Source: Turicimonas muris (GTDB lineage Bacteria; Pseudomonadota; Gammaproteobacteria; Burkholderiales; Burkholderiaceae_F). Taken from it: 64,000 nt of DNA. The position numbers were made by a program, and so were the translations under genes. The notes beneath the pieces were generated by a model. The model did not search any database, was not told the DNA's origin, and worked only from the letters and a program-made list of their open reading frames with translations. The DNA is taken from assembly GCF_002221595.1 (NCBI RefSeq), contig NZ_NHMP01000001.1:124001-188000 (forward strand), in the 5' to 3' direction. Positions 1 to 6,005 of this stretch are shown in pieces. Position 1 is the stretch's first letter; each line of letters opens with the position of its first letter.

Positions 1-186
1 AGATGATGCGAAATAGATGTGATAGGCAATCTCCTTCCAACTGTTTTTCAACCTTTTATGTAAGTGTTTTTAACTCTTAGCTTTAAAAACGAAAATGGCT
101 GAAAAATCCAACAAATAAGGGCTTTTTTGTTTTACTTAGGAGGATTGATTTTTTTGCAGATATGCAGGAAAGGAGAAAGAGTTTTG
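1..186. other. Host flank outside attL
   Basis: AT-rich DNA left of the prophage. I see no convincing gene in it. It should be the chromosomal sequence that originally followed the 3' end of the tRNA-Leu gene now found at 35010-35096. Confidence 0.5.
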
Positions 187-200
187 TGGTGGCCCGAGCC
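187..200. repeat. attL core repeat
   Basis: Fourteen bases identical to 35010-35023, the 3' terminal segment of the tRNA-Leu gene. Similarity ends just inside the prophage, as expected for the displaced copy of the att core. Confidence 0.8.
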
Positions 201-250
201 AGAACTGAATGGTATTGATACTCAAGGTATTTAAAAGTAAAGTTTATTTT

Positions 251-272
251 GCCCCCGACTTTGACCCCGAGC
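251..272. repeat. GCCCCC-type repeat near the left end
   Basis: Two C-rich hexamer-like units about 11 bp apart, closely matched at the other end of the prophage (34840-34862). The end-proximal positions suggest integrase arm-type sites or a shared end signal. The role is inferred. Confidence 0.4.
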
Positions 273-280
273 TGAAAAAA

Positions 281-310
281 AAATAAAGGAGTTTTTTATG
301 TCTCCTTTAT
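281..310. terminator. Hairpin at prophage left end
   Basis: Inverted repeat ATAAAGGAG/CTCCTTTAT around a T-rich loop, in the leftward path of the late operon. It would stop late transcripts from leaving the prophage. Confidence 0.45.
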
Positions 311-353
311 CTGTGTCAATCCTAAAAAAACATTTAAAGAAAAATAAACGGAC

Positions 354-377
354 GGCCCCAAAGTTTTATTGGGGCTT
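354..377 (-). terminator. Late operon terminator
   Basis: GCCCCAA/TTGGGGC stem. It lies right at the end of the last Rz1-like gene and is the expected end of the late/lysis operon. Confidence 0.6.
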
Positions 378-593
378 TTGTCTACCGGTGATTCTCTGCG
401 CAGAATTTAACTGATCTTGCAAGTCTTTCCGCAAGCTCTTGAGTTTCGATTCTGCCTCGGAGACATCTATTAAGCCCTCGATTGGCGTTAGCTCCGGACA
501 TTCTCTCAATGTTTGCGAGTTGCTGGCGCATCCGGTCAAGCTCAGTACGGCGAGCAGACTCATCAATGCGTAGTTGAGCCAGAGCAATTGCAT
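366..593 (-). CDS. Rz1-like outer-membrane spanin lipoprotein, copy 2
   Basis: Small lipoprotein read in a different frame inside the second Rz-like gene. From the ATG at 593 it has a short hydrophobic signal peptide and the lipobox LTGC, so the mature protein should be anchored to the outer membrane. Rz1 proteins join the inner-membrane Rz across the periplasm and fuse the membranes at lysis. The frame is open up to 659, but the 593 start gives a typical short signal peptide. It is a second copy of the pair at 934-1336. Little sequence remains in common with the other Rz1 beyond the lipobox layout. Confidence 0.72.
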   Translation of the reverse strand: MQLLWLNYALMSLLAVLSLTGCASNSQTLRECPELTPIEGLIDVSEAESKLKSLRKDLQDQLNSAQRITGRQKPQ

Positions 594-768
594 CGCTTTT
601 TTGCTTGGCTTTGAACTCTTGAACAACGCTCTGGAGCGTTGCGATTTGAGAACGGGCATTCTTCAGTTCCTCGGTTTCTTTTGCTTGATAGTAGCCAGCA
701 GAATAAGCTGTAACGAGCGAAACAATACCGCCGGCTACAACCATAAATATTTTTAATTTCGTGAGCAT
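382..768 (-). CDS. Rz-like inner-membrane spanin, copy 2
   Basis: A 128-residue protein with one N-terminal transmembrane segment (about residues 5-27) and a long charged coiled coil, the layout of Rz i-spanins. It shares the segment EELKNARSQ just after the membrane anchor with the Rz-like protein at 956-1336, so the two look like paralogs. Its start overlaps the end of the NrdD-like gene. The partner Rz1-like gene is nested in it in another frame. It acts in the last step of host lysis (family knowledge). Confidence 0.75.
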   Translation of the reverse strand: MLTKLKIFMVVAGGIVSLVTAYSAGYYQAKETEELKNARSQIATLQSVVQEFKAKQKSDAIALAQLRIDESARRTELDRMRQQLANIERMSGANANRGLNRCLRGRIETQELAERLARSVKFCAENHR

Positions 769-932
769 GGACAGGCTTTTTCTTCAGTGAAATATTTTCT
801 GTCTGCAAATTCTCCCTTCTTTCCAATATTGAAACTATCAATCGGACGGTGGTAACCCATAACACGAGTCCAGACTTCGCATTTAGTTCTTTCTGAATTT
901 TTAATATCGTAAGTTTGTAAGTCTTTATCCAT
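753..932 (-). CDS. Small NrdD C-terminal-like phage protein
   Basis: About 59 residues from the ATG at 932, which has an AAGGAGAT ribosome site. The body has the pattern RTKCEVWTRVMGY then FNIGKKGEF and RKYFTEEK. It resembles the C-terminal part of anaerobic ribonucleotide reductases and short phage proteins annotated as such. It is far too short to be a reductase. The function is unknown. It sits between two spanin pairs, overlapping the second Rz-like gene and following the first Rz1-like gene by one base. Confidence 0.6.
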   Translation of the reverse strand: MDKDLQTYDIKNSERTKCEVWTRVMGYHRPIDSFNIGKKGEFADRKYFTEEKACPCSRN

Positions 933-933
933 T

Positions 934-1233
934 TTATTTATCTCCTTGGAAATTCTCATTGAAGTGCTTTTCGGCAATACTCAATAATTCCTCTTGCCTC
1001 AAGAAGTAACTTTCTACTCTCTGATTCCAATCGGAAACATTGAATTGCGATTCGAGATTCGGAGGTTTTGGCTCGTTTTTCAAGACTATTGACTCGTTGG
1101 CGCAACCGCTCAGAGTCAGAACGAGCAATAGACTCAGACTTACGAAGATCAGCCATGGCAATATTCCAGTCTTTTTGTCTTGTTTCGTACTCTTGTATTG
1201 TTTGTGTAAGTTGCGATACTTGCGAGCGAGCAT
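934..1233 (-). CDS. Rz1-like outer-membrane spanin lipoprotein, copy 1
   Basis: Nested in the Rz-like gene 956-1336 in another frame. It has a basic N-terminal stretch, a hydrophobic core and the lipobox LSGC (Cys at about residue 44), then a short hydrophilic tail. The ATG at 1233 gives an unusually long n-region. A TTG at 1161 would give a more usual signal peptide, so the start is uncertain. The nested o-spanin/i-spanin arrangement is the classic lambda-like one. Confidence 0.75.
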   Translation of the reverse strand: MLARKYRNLHKQYKSTKQDKKTGILPWLIFVSLSLLLVLTLSGCANESIVLKNEPKPPNLESQFNVSDWNQRVESYFLRQEELLSIAEKHFNENFQGDK

Positions 1234-1336
1234 TTTTTAACTCTTCCGAATTTTTACCTTGATTCAAACCCAAAAAATAAGCGCAGAGAACTAATAAAAT
1301 TCCTGCGCTTGCTTTAACTAAAGATAAGATATTCAC
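956..1336 (-). CDS. Rz-like inner-membrane spanin, copy 1
   Basis: A 126-residue protein with an N-terminal membrane segment (about residues 5-24) followed by a coiled coil with heptad-like spacing, as in Rz. Start overlaps the stop of the endolysin gene by 4 bases, so it is translationally coupled in the lysis cassette. It shares the post-membrane segment EELKNARSQ with the second Rz-like protein at 382-768. Confidence 0.78.
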   Translation of the reverse strand: MNILSLVKASAGILLVLCAYFLGLNQGKNSEELKNARSQVSQLTQTIQEYETRQKDWNIAMADLRKSESIARSDSERLRQRVNSLEKRAKTSESRIAIQCFRLESESRKLLLEARGIIEYCRKALQ

Positions 1337-1848
1337 ATTAAGGCAACCTCCGCTTTTCTTCTATTCATTAAGCCGTTAACAACTTCATACATAATGCGCC
1401 TGTGCTCGTCTCTCAGAATATTTCCATTCTTATCTTTCATTTTTTGTTTTGCGAAAGATAAAAATCCTTTTTTTGCTTCTTCAATCTTTCCGGCATTAAG
1501 CAGTTCTAATGTTTTAGATTTTGCAACCGCACCAACACCGACATTAAAAGCCAAATCCAGTAAAGCTATGTATTGACCCTCTGTTAACTTGCAAGTTACG
1601 TATTTAGATAACGCCTCGGCGTGCTCAGTCAAATCATCTTTTAAATATTTATCGGCTTGTTGTTTAGTGATTGTTTGACCCGGTTTTACGTTCTTTGTAT
1701 GTCCATAACCAATGGTTAAAGTATTAGCAGAGCATTTATAAGCCTTAAGCCTTAATCCTTCCCACTCTTTAACAAAATTTTCCGCAACTAACGGGTTCCA
1801 TTGCGAAAAAGGTAATTTTTCTTCTTGGTTACTTGTTGAATGATTCAT
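1333..1848 (-). CDS. Endolysin, GH24 lysozyme (muramidase)
   Basis: A 171-residue protein that cleaves the peptidoglycan glycan chain at lysis. It matches T4/P22-type phage lysozymes: the catalytic Glu lies in KEWEGLRLKAY (about residue 30), followed by the active-site segment TLTIGYGHT, then ALLDLAFNVG and a C-terminal NRRKAE. There is no signal peptide or SAR anchor, so export should depend on the holin encoded upstream. Its start overlaps the preceding coiled-coil gene by 20 bases and its stop overlaps the Rz start. Confidence 0.93.
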   Translation of the reverse strand: MNHSTSNQEEKLPFSQWNPLVAENFVKEWEGLRLKAYKCSANTLTIGYGHTKNVKPGQTITKQQADKYLKDDLTEHAEALSKYVTCKLTEGQYIALLDLAFNVGVGAVAKSKTLELLNAGKIEEAKKGFLSFAKQKMKDKNGNILRDEHRRIMYEVVNGLMNRRKAEVALM

Positions 1849-2143
1849 TATGTTGTCCCTTTAGATAAGAAATATCTTTTTTTATTGTTTCGATAACGGA
1901 TTGAATATTCTCTAGTTTCTTTAGATTTTCACTGTTTTCTGCTGCTTTTTTATTCAGCTCATTAATCTGTAATCGCTGGATAGCCGTTTCATTTTCAAGA
2001 TATTCAATTCGTTCTTTTTGCGTCACGATTGTGTACTCTGATAGTTGCGAGTTTGTCATCACTCCCGCAACATAAAACGCCACGAACAACAAGGCTTTTA
2101 GAACACCATTGAAACATTGCCTTAGGTTAATTCTTTCTATCAT
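1829..2143 (-). CDS. Small membrane-anchored coiled-coil protein of the lysis cassette
   Basis: 104 residues: one transmembrane segment (about 14-33) then a coiled coil. I do not recognise a named family. It lies between holin and endolysin, overlapping both, so it is likely a lysis accessory protein, either a holin modulator or another spanin-like protein. No nested lipoprotein is seen here, which argues against a third Rz/Rz1 pair. Confidence 0.6.
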   Translation of the reverse strand: MIERINLRQCFNGVLKALLFVAFYVAGVMTNSQLSEYTIVTQKERIEYLENETAIQRLQINELNKKAAENSENLKKLENIQSVIETIKKDISYLKGQHNESFNK

Positions 2144-2510
2144 CTTTCCCTCCCACTTCTAAAGATTCGAGCTTTTTATCTGTATTTTCATAAAAAGCGA
2201 TTTTTAACTTACCGACCATGAAGCGGTATAGAAGGTTCATAATTCTGTTTCCAAAATATGCACCTAAGCCGGAAAAGGCAGCAATCCATTCTTCATGTAT
2301 TTCAGTTACTCTTAGGAGTAGATACACGATAAAGCCGGCAACCATCGAGGTAACGACCTCAGCAAGATAGTGAAATAAATTGAACATTTTTTCACCTTTC
2401 GAATACTGTTGTGCCGGGCCAGCCAGAGCACATACAAGAATTAAAATTGCGGTAATTTGACCTATAGCTGTAAGAAAATCAGACCATACCGCCGGATTTT
2501 TTGTTGGCAT
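2127..2510 (-). CDS. Phage holin
   Basis: 127 residues with two clear hydrophobic segments (about 12-33 and 48-67), a third weaker one (about 74-97) and a charged C-terminal tail. Gene position just upstream of the endolysin and the size fit a holin that makes lesions in the inner membrane. The EWIAAFSGLGAYFGNR segment resembles LydA/LysS-type holins. The family assignment is by resemblance only. Confidence 0.78.
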   Translation of the reverse strand: MPTKNPAVWSDFLTAIGQITAILILVCALAGPAQQYSKGEKMFNLFHYLAEVVTSMVAGFIVYLLLRVTEIHEEWIAAFSGLGAYFGNRIMNLLYRFMVGKLKIAFYENTDKKLESLEVGGKDDRKN

Positions 2511-2594
2511 AATCTCCCTCTAATTAAAAAATTTGGTGATTGAGGTTTGTTGGTTTTTGTTGTTTTGAAATAAATTTTTTTCTACTTACCTCCT

Positions 2595-2626
2595 TTTAAA
2601 GGGCAGATAAACGTCCGCCCTTTAAA
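2595..2626. terminator. Hairpin between tail-tip array and holin
   Basis: AAAGGGC/GCCCTTT stem with an A/T-rich tail on either side, in the gap 2511-2722. A near copy of its left arm recurs at about 2678-2690. It may separate tail-tip from lysis expression. Confidence 0.5.
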
Positions 2627-2722
2627 CCTAAAATATTAAAAAAACTAAAGCTAACTTATTGAAATAAAATAGGTTTGAAAGGGCGGATAAAAAAACGAGG
2701 TAGGGGCGCAATGGTTGATTAA

Positions 2723-3082
2723 TTACTTACCGTTGTTTATCGGGAAGAAATTAAATTGAACTACTCCATTCGCATGAGCTAAAACCGCAACTTCTACAGT
2801 GTCACCTTTAGCGCACGGGGCATAGACCGCTTGGTAAGTGCCGTCACGTTCTCCTTTGGATATCTGTGTAAAACTCTTCTCGTTAACCATAAGGTTAACA
2901 ATAGATACATCAAACTTAATAAGAACTACGACATATCCAGAACGAGGAGCAATAAAAGAAACTCGTCTTTCGTGCGGAGTGCTTTCTATCCCTGTCACCT
3001 CACCAGTTTCTGTTATCAAGCCTGTTGTGTTGATAACGCCTAATTTTGAAATGAGAGTTTGGAGGTACGCCTTTAAACTCAT
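2723..3082 (-). CDS. Tail-fibre tip paralog 6
   Basis: 119 residues, last of the six small tip genes. It keeps the N-terminal helix (starting MSLKAYLQTLISKL) and the central FIAPRSGYVVV motif that corresponds to YTAPxDGY in the others. It is predicted to form a beta-rich tip. It has no G tract. The start has an AGGAGG site. The long frame-shifted readthrough of paralog 4 (10-G state) would end with a TGA overlapping this ATG. Function as a receptor-binding tip is inferred from position after the fibres and from the motif. Confidence 0.7.
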   Translation of the reverse strand: MSLKAYLQTLISKLGVINTTGLITETGEVTGIESTPHERRVSFIAPRSGYVVVLIKFDVSIVNLMVNEKSFTQISKGERDGTYQAVYAPCAKGDTVEVAVLAHANGVVQFNFFPINNGK

Positions 3083-3103
3083 AACGCACCTCCTAACTTA
3101 ACT

Positions 3104-3463
3104 TTATTCGTTCTCTCTAAGCGGTACGAATCTACAAAGTTCTTTAGTATCTTTCGCTTGTAAAAATACTGTTTCTCCCTTGTACACTCGGATAACCAAA
3201 GAGTTGTATCCGCTAACATACATAGAGAAAAATCCTTGGGTTTGTAAACAAAACTGCTCAGACTCTCCGGTACTTGCATAGACAACAAAGCCATTAGCAG
3301 GCGGTACATACCTTTTGAAATAATTGTTAGGTTCGTAATCCGGTAATGATTGAACGTCAATCTTGACATCCCCATGCCAATGCGGCGTATTAATTGCCTG
3401 AATCCACGATTTTTTATTCCTAAGGAATGTTTCCGCAAAGAGTGCAATAAGTGATTTAAGCAT
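3104..3463 (-). CDS. Tail-fibre tip paralog 5 (partner of paralog 4)
   Basis: 119 residues, MLKSLIALFAETF then NKKSWI, clearly like paralog 3 in its N-terminus. The middle motif YVPPANGFVVY matches the shared YTAPxDGY pattern. Its ATG is overlapped by the stop of paralog 4 in the present 9-G state (ATGCTTAA), so it should be translationally coupled. It also has its own AGGGGG site. The +1 frame is open through the whole gene, which is unusual. Confidence 0.7.
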   Translation of the reverse strand: MLKSLIALFAETFLRNKKSWIQAINTPHWHGDVKIDVQSLPDYEPNNYFKRYVPPANGFVVYASTGESEQFCLQTQGFFSMYVSGYNSLVIRVYKGETVFLQAKDTKELCRFVPLRENE

Positions 3464-3857
3464 ATTGCACCCCCTTGAAGATAGCTAAGTACCCCCCCCC
3501 GATTAACTTAATAAATTGAGCTGTTGGGTTATTCCCGCAATAACGTAAATAAGTAACACTTCCTTTTGTTACGGGTGTACAGATATTTATATCAATAGCT
3601 GATTGAGGCCTTGTTATTCCTTCGGCGTATTGATTTGATATGACATAAGAAGCGGTTTTTGGATAGCCTTTATCTCTTAGGACTATATATCCGTCACTTG
3701 GTGCAGTGTAAGAATATTCCTTTTCAGTAGTCCCATTACTTGCAGGAAGAGTAATAGAAACAGATGAAGCAGAAGGCATAGCCTGATGACCAACATCTGC
3801 CGATTCCTGCTTACTGTAAAACTTAGAAAGCAGGAGGCTTAATGTTTGTTTTAGCAT
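3456..3857 (-). CDS. Tail-fibre tip paralog 4, with G tract near 3' end
   Basis: 133 residues as read with 9 G. MLKQTLSLLLSKF begins it, then HQAMPSAS, then YTAPSDGYIVL. The tract encodes Gly-Gly-Gly near the C-terminus, followed by a short tail ending in YA and a TAA that overlaps the next ATG. With 8 G the protein stops two codons after the tract. With 10 G it reads through paralog 5 in another frame to 3079. Tip or receptor-binding role is inferred from position and repeats. Confidence 0.75.
   Translation of the reverse strand: MLKQTLSLLLSKFYSKQESADVGHQAMPSASSVSITLPASNGTTEKEYSYTAPSDGYIVLRDKGYPKTASYVISNQYAEGITRPQSAIDINICTPVTKGSVTYLRYCGNNPTAQFIKLIGGGYLAIFKGVQYA
3492..3500 (-). repeat. G9 tract in tip paralog 4
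   Basis: Nine C on the + strand, i.e. nine G in the coding strand. It is one of only three tracts this long in the window, all inside tip genes. Such tracts change length by slipped-strand pairing. Confidence 0.85.
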
Positions 3858-4657
3858 GGCAAGCCTCCCTTTGCTAAGTTAAATAATTCCAGCCTTGGGA
3901 ATGAACCTAAAAAATCCGGCTGCTCTTTCTGGCGTAACAGTTCTAATCCGCAACCGTACACTATCCCCTTTACAACAAGGGACGAAAACTCGCAAGTCTT
4001 CGTTGGTATCTTCTCCCCAAGTTTTTCCACAACCAATTTCAGATTTTGAAAGGTTTGACAAAGATAATGCCGATACAAACCAATATCCGCTAATAAACCA
4101 GCCGTCATTTGGTGCCGTATATGTTTTGTCAAATGTACTTTCTCCGTTTGACTGTGCGGTGAAGCCGGAGATTGTGTAGTTAGTTGCCTGATTCGATAAG
4201 TTGGACTGTTCGCTAATCCAAGCCTTTTTACTCTTGATAAAAGTTTCAAGCAGGAGCTGTAGGAGGTTCTTAAGCATAATTGAACCTCCTTAATAAGGCA
4301 GTTATACCCCCCCCCAATAGCTCTCGAAAAACTCAATATGACTCCAGTGCTTATAGGATCTAACTGATATCGAACTTCTGATCCTTTGGTCATCGGCAAA
4401 GTGAATCCCATATAGCCGGCATTAGTCAAAGCAGTAACACCTTGCCACTGACTTGAAGAGTTTTCTATAAGGAGGTGATTTGTAATTGCTTTTGCAGAAA
4501 AATACCCATCGAATGGCGCAATTAAAGAATGCCACCCCTTGTCTGCAACCACTTCTGAAATAATCGTTGAGAGCTCAGGCTTAGGCATAGCGCTATGCGC
4601 CGCCTGTTCGGGCGTTGTGCGACTGTCTAGTAGTCGCTGGATTAATTGTTTTAACAT
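3851..4657 (-). CDS. Tail-fibre tip paralog 2, with G tract and long readthrough
   Basis: Starts at the ATG 4657 (AGGGAG site). It begins MLKQLIQRLLDSR, then HSAMPKPE, then LIAPFDGYFSA. The family body ends at the G9 tract near residue 115. As sequenced (9 G) the frame stays open across all of paralog 3 in its +1 frame and stops at 3851, where TAA overlaps the ATG of paralog 4. With 10 G it would stop at 4302, right after the tract. With 8 G it would stop on the start of paralog 3. Only residues 1-120 look like the family. The rest is alternate-frame sequence. Confidence 0.65.
   Translation of the reverse strand: MLKQLIQRLLDSRTTPEQAAHSAMPKPELSTIISEVVADKGWHSLIAPFDGYFSAKAITNHLLIENSSSQWQGVTALTNAGYMGFTLPMTKGSEVRYQLDPISTGVILSFSRAIGGGYNCLIKEVQLCLRTSYSSCLKLLSRVKRLGLANSPTYRIRQLTTQSPASPHSQTEKVHLTKHIRHQMTAGLLADIGLYRHYLCQTFQNLKLVVEKLGEKIPTKTCEFSSLVVKGIVYGCGLELLRQKEQPDFLGSFPRLELFNLAKGGLPC
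3879..4277 (-). CDS. Tail-fibre tip paralog 3 (partner of paralog 2)
   Basis: 132 residues, MLKNLLQLLLETF then SKKAWI, close to paralog 5 at its N-terminus. The middle motif YTAPNDGWFISG is the family signature. A strong AAGGAGG site precedes it. No G tract. In the 9-G state of paralog 2, ribosomes cross this gene in the +1 frame. That frame has no stop until the start of paralog 4. The body has many Gly, Ser and aromatic residues, fitting a beta-sandwich tip. Confidence 0.72.
   Translation of the reverse strand: MLKNLLQLLLETFIKSKKAWISEQSNLSNQATNYTISGFTAQSNGESTFDKTYTAPNDGWFISGYWFVSALSLSNLSKSEIGCGKTWGEDTNEDLRVFVPCCKGDSVRLRIRTVTPERAAGFFRFIPKAGII
4307..4315 (-). repeat. G9 tract in tip paralog 2
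   Basis: Nine G in the coding strand near the 3' end of paralog 2, at the same relative place as the tract in paralog 4. Confidence 0.85.
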
Positions 4658-4694
4658 TTTGTCTCCCTGCCCGAACTCCAGAGAGTACGAGCGG

Positions 4695-5083
4695 TTAATT
4701 AAATTTAATGAAGTACCGTTGTCTATTGGTTTCCCCATTTGTATATAAAGTTGCCGTTTCCCCTTTCCTTATTGGAGCCCAAACACTAGTATCAGCTTCT
4801 ATTGTTCGAGTTACTATTGGCATTCCGTTTATAGTTATTGCCGCCGTAATAGTTGTTGCTCCTTGTGCTAAACCAAGAGCACGGCAATAAACAACCCCGT
4901 CTGCTGGTGCTGTGTACTGAACATTATCTTTTTCGTTACTTAGAAGAACTGTGTTTGGCCAAAGAGGAACAGATAACTCGGACAAACGGTATCCGTATAC
5001 GGTTTTACTATCTACCCCCCCCCTCCCATATTTCGCTTAGGAACAAATAGGCTACATAGCAAACTTGCTAATTGTTTGAGCAT
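4695..5083 (-). pseudogene. Tail-fibre tip paralog 1, phase-off by G9 tract
   Basis: The ATG at 5083 (AGGAGG site, abutting the stop of the upstream chaperone) starts MLKQLASLLCSLF. After codon 20 a G9 tract leads straight to TAG, giving a 23-residue peptide. With 10 (or 7) G the frame enters the remaining 100 or so codons containing YTAPADGVVYC and ending at 4695, a full tip protein of 129 residues. So the gene is intact except for tract length and is probably a reversible OFF phase, not decay. A homopolymer sequencing error is the alternative. Confidence 0.75.
5015..5023 (-). repeat. G9 tract in tip paralog 1
   Basis: Nine G in the coding strand, just after the 20th codon, followed by TAG. 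It sets the on/off frame of this gene. Confidence 0.85.
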
Positions 5084-5689
5084 TTAAAACCCTCCTTGTT
5101 TCATTCGATCTCTACTTTCTACTTTTTGCTGTAATTCATAGGCCAATGCACTTGGGAATTCCGGCCAGTCAACGAATGGAAAACCTGCCGTCTCTGGCAT
5201 ATTTCTTAATGCTTGTCGATAGGCTTCTAAGTACGCTCTGTCTTCATCACTTAAAGCGGTTCTCTTAGCTTTAGCCATTTTCTGCACTGTGATGTCCGGT
5301 AACTTGATGTAATCGTCAGTGTCGCAGATACGGGCGTTACGTTCTACCTTGATTACATCAGAATACTTGCTTTTAATGAAGTCGTCATCGTTTTCCGGTA
5401 ACTCATTTTCTGTGTAGTAGTTGCCGTCAGCACTTCTAAATAAACCGCTCGGGGATAATTCCATTTTCCAAAATGTGATTACTTTCCCTTCCGAAGTTTT
5501 AAAGTTTTCGGATACTTTGTAATGTTGTCGTGCGTAGTCTTCATCTTGTTCGTCTGTAAAAGCGTGTTGTCCTTGAGAGTTAGACTCAACAACAATCTTG
5601 CCATTTGCATTTTTCAGGCTATAACGAGAAAGAGGCCGTTTTAAGGCCTCTTGTAAATACTCTTGCTTAACTTCATCAAGTGTTTTCAT
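5084..5689 (-). CDS. Phage tail fibre assembly chaperone-like protein
   Basis: 201 residues. The C-terminal part, with LSDEDRAYLEAYRQALR, then PETAGFPFVDWP, matches the tail assembly chaperone/fibre assembly group in which AYRQALRxxP...FPxxxWP is conserved. It lies directly after the fibre genes and abuts the first tip gene, fitting a folding helper for the fibre or tips. The N-terminal half is not recognised. Confidence 0.72.
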   Translation of the reverse strand: MKTLDEVKQEYLQEALKRPLSRYSLKNANGKIVVESNSQGQHAFTDEQDEDYARQHYKVSENFKTSEGKVITFWKMELSPSGLFRSADGNYYTENELPENDDDFIKSKYSDVIKVERNARICDTDDYIKLPDITVQKMAKAKRTALSDEDRAYLEAYRQALRNMPETAGFPFVDWPEFPSALAYELQQKVESRDRMKQGGF

Positions 5690-5988
5690 TAATTATCTCC
5701 GTAATGCTCCGAACAAAAACCAAAAGCGACAAATTGGAAAACTTTATCTCTTGCTTTCGAATAAGAGATTTTTTTGGCGGTTTCCTCTGAAAAATTGCGG
5801 ATATCAACGCACGAGGATATCTCAGTAACAGTAAAGCGATTTTTCAATACAAGAGTGCATACCATTGTTCCGGTTCCTTTAACGTGGTGATAGTCTGCCC
5901 GCTCAATTAATGCGTCTACTGTTTCATTATTGATAAAGGGAAACTTGCAAGATTTTCTTGCTTCTTCTTTAATTTCACTTGTGTTCAT
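5689..5988 (-). CDS. Hypothetical tail-region protein
   Basis: 99 residues with no signal peptide or membrane segment and no family I recognise. It sits between the coiled-coil fibre and the assembly chaperone, sharing one base with the latter, and is likely part of the fibre operon. Confidence 0.55.
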   Translation of the reverse strand: MNTSEIKEEARKSCKFPFINNETVDALIERADYHHVKGTGTMVCTLVLKNRFTVTEISSCVDIRNFSEETAKKISYSKARDKVFQFVAFGFCSEHYGDN

Positions 5989-6005
5989 TTTTAATATTTC
6001 TCCGT

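Noticed and set aside
3079-3447. 122-codon frame overlapping tip paralog 5
   Set aside because: Not listed as a gene of its own: no start with ribosome site. It is treated as the readthrough frame of paralog 4.
2723-5083. Diversity-generating retroelement or invertible fibre locus
   Set aside because: No reverse transcriptase, no template/variable repeat pair, no invertase or inverted repeats flanking the tips. Poly-G tracts explain the variation.
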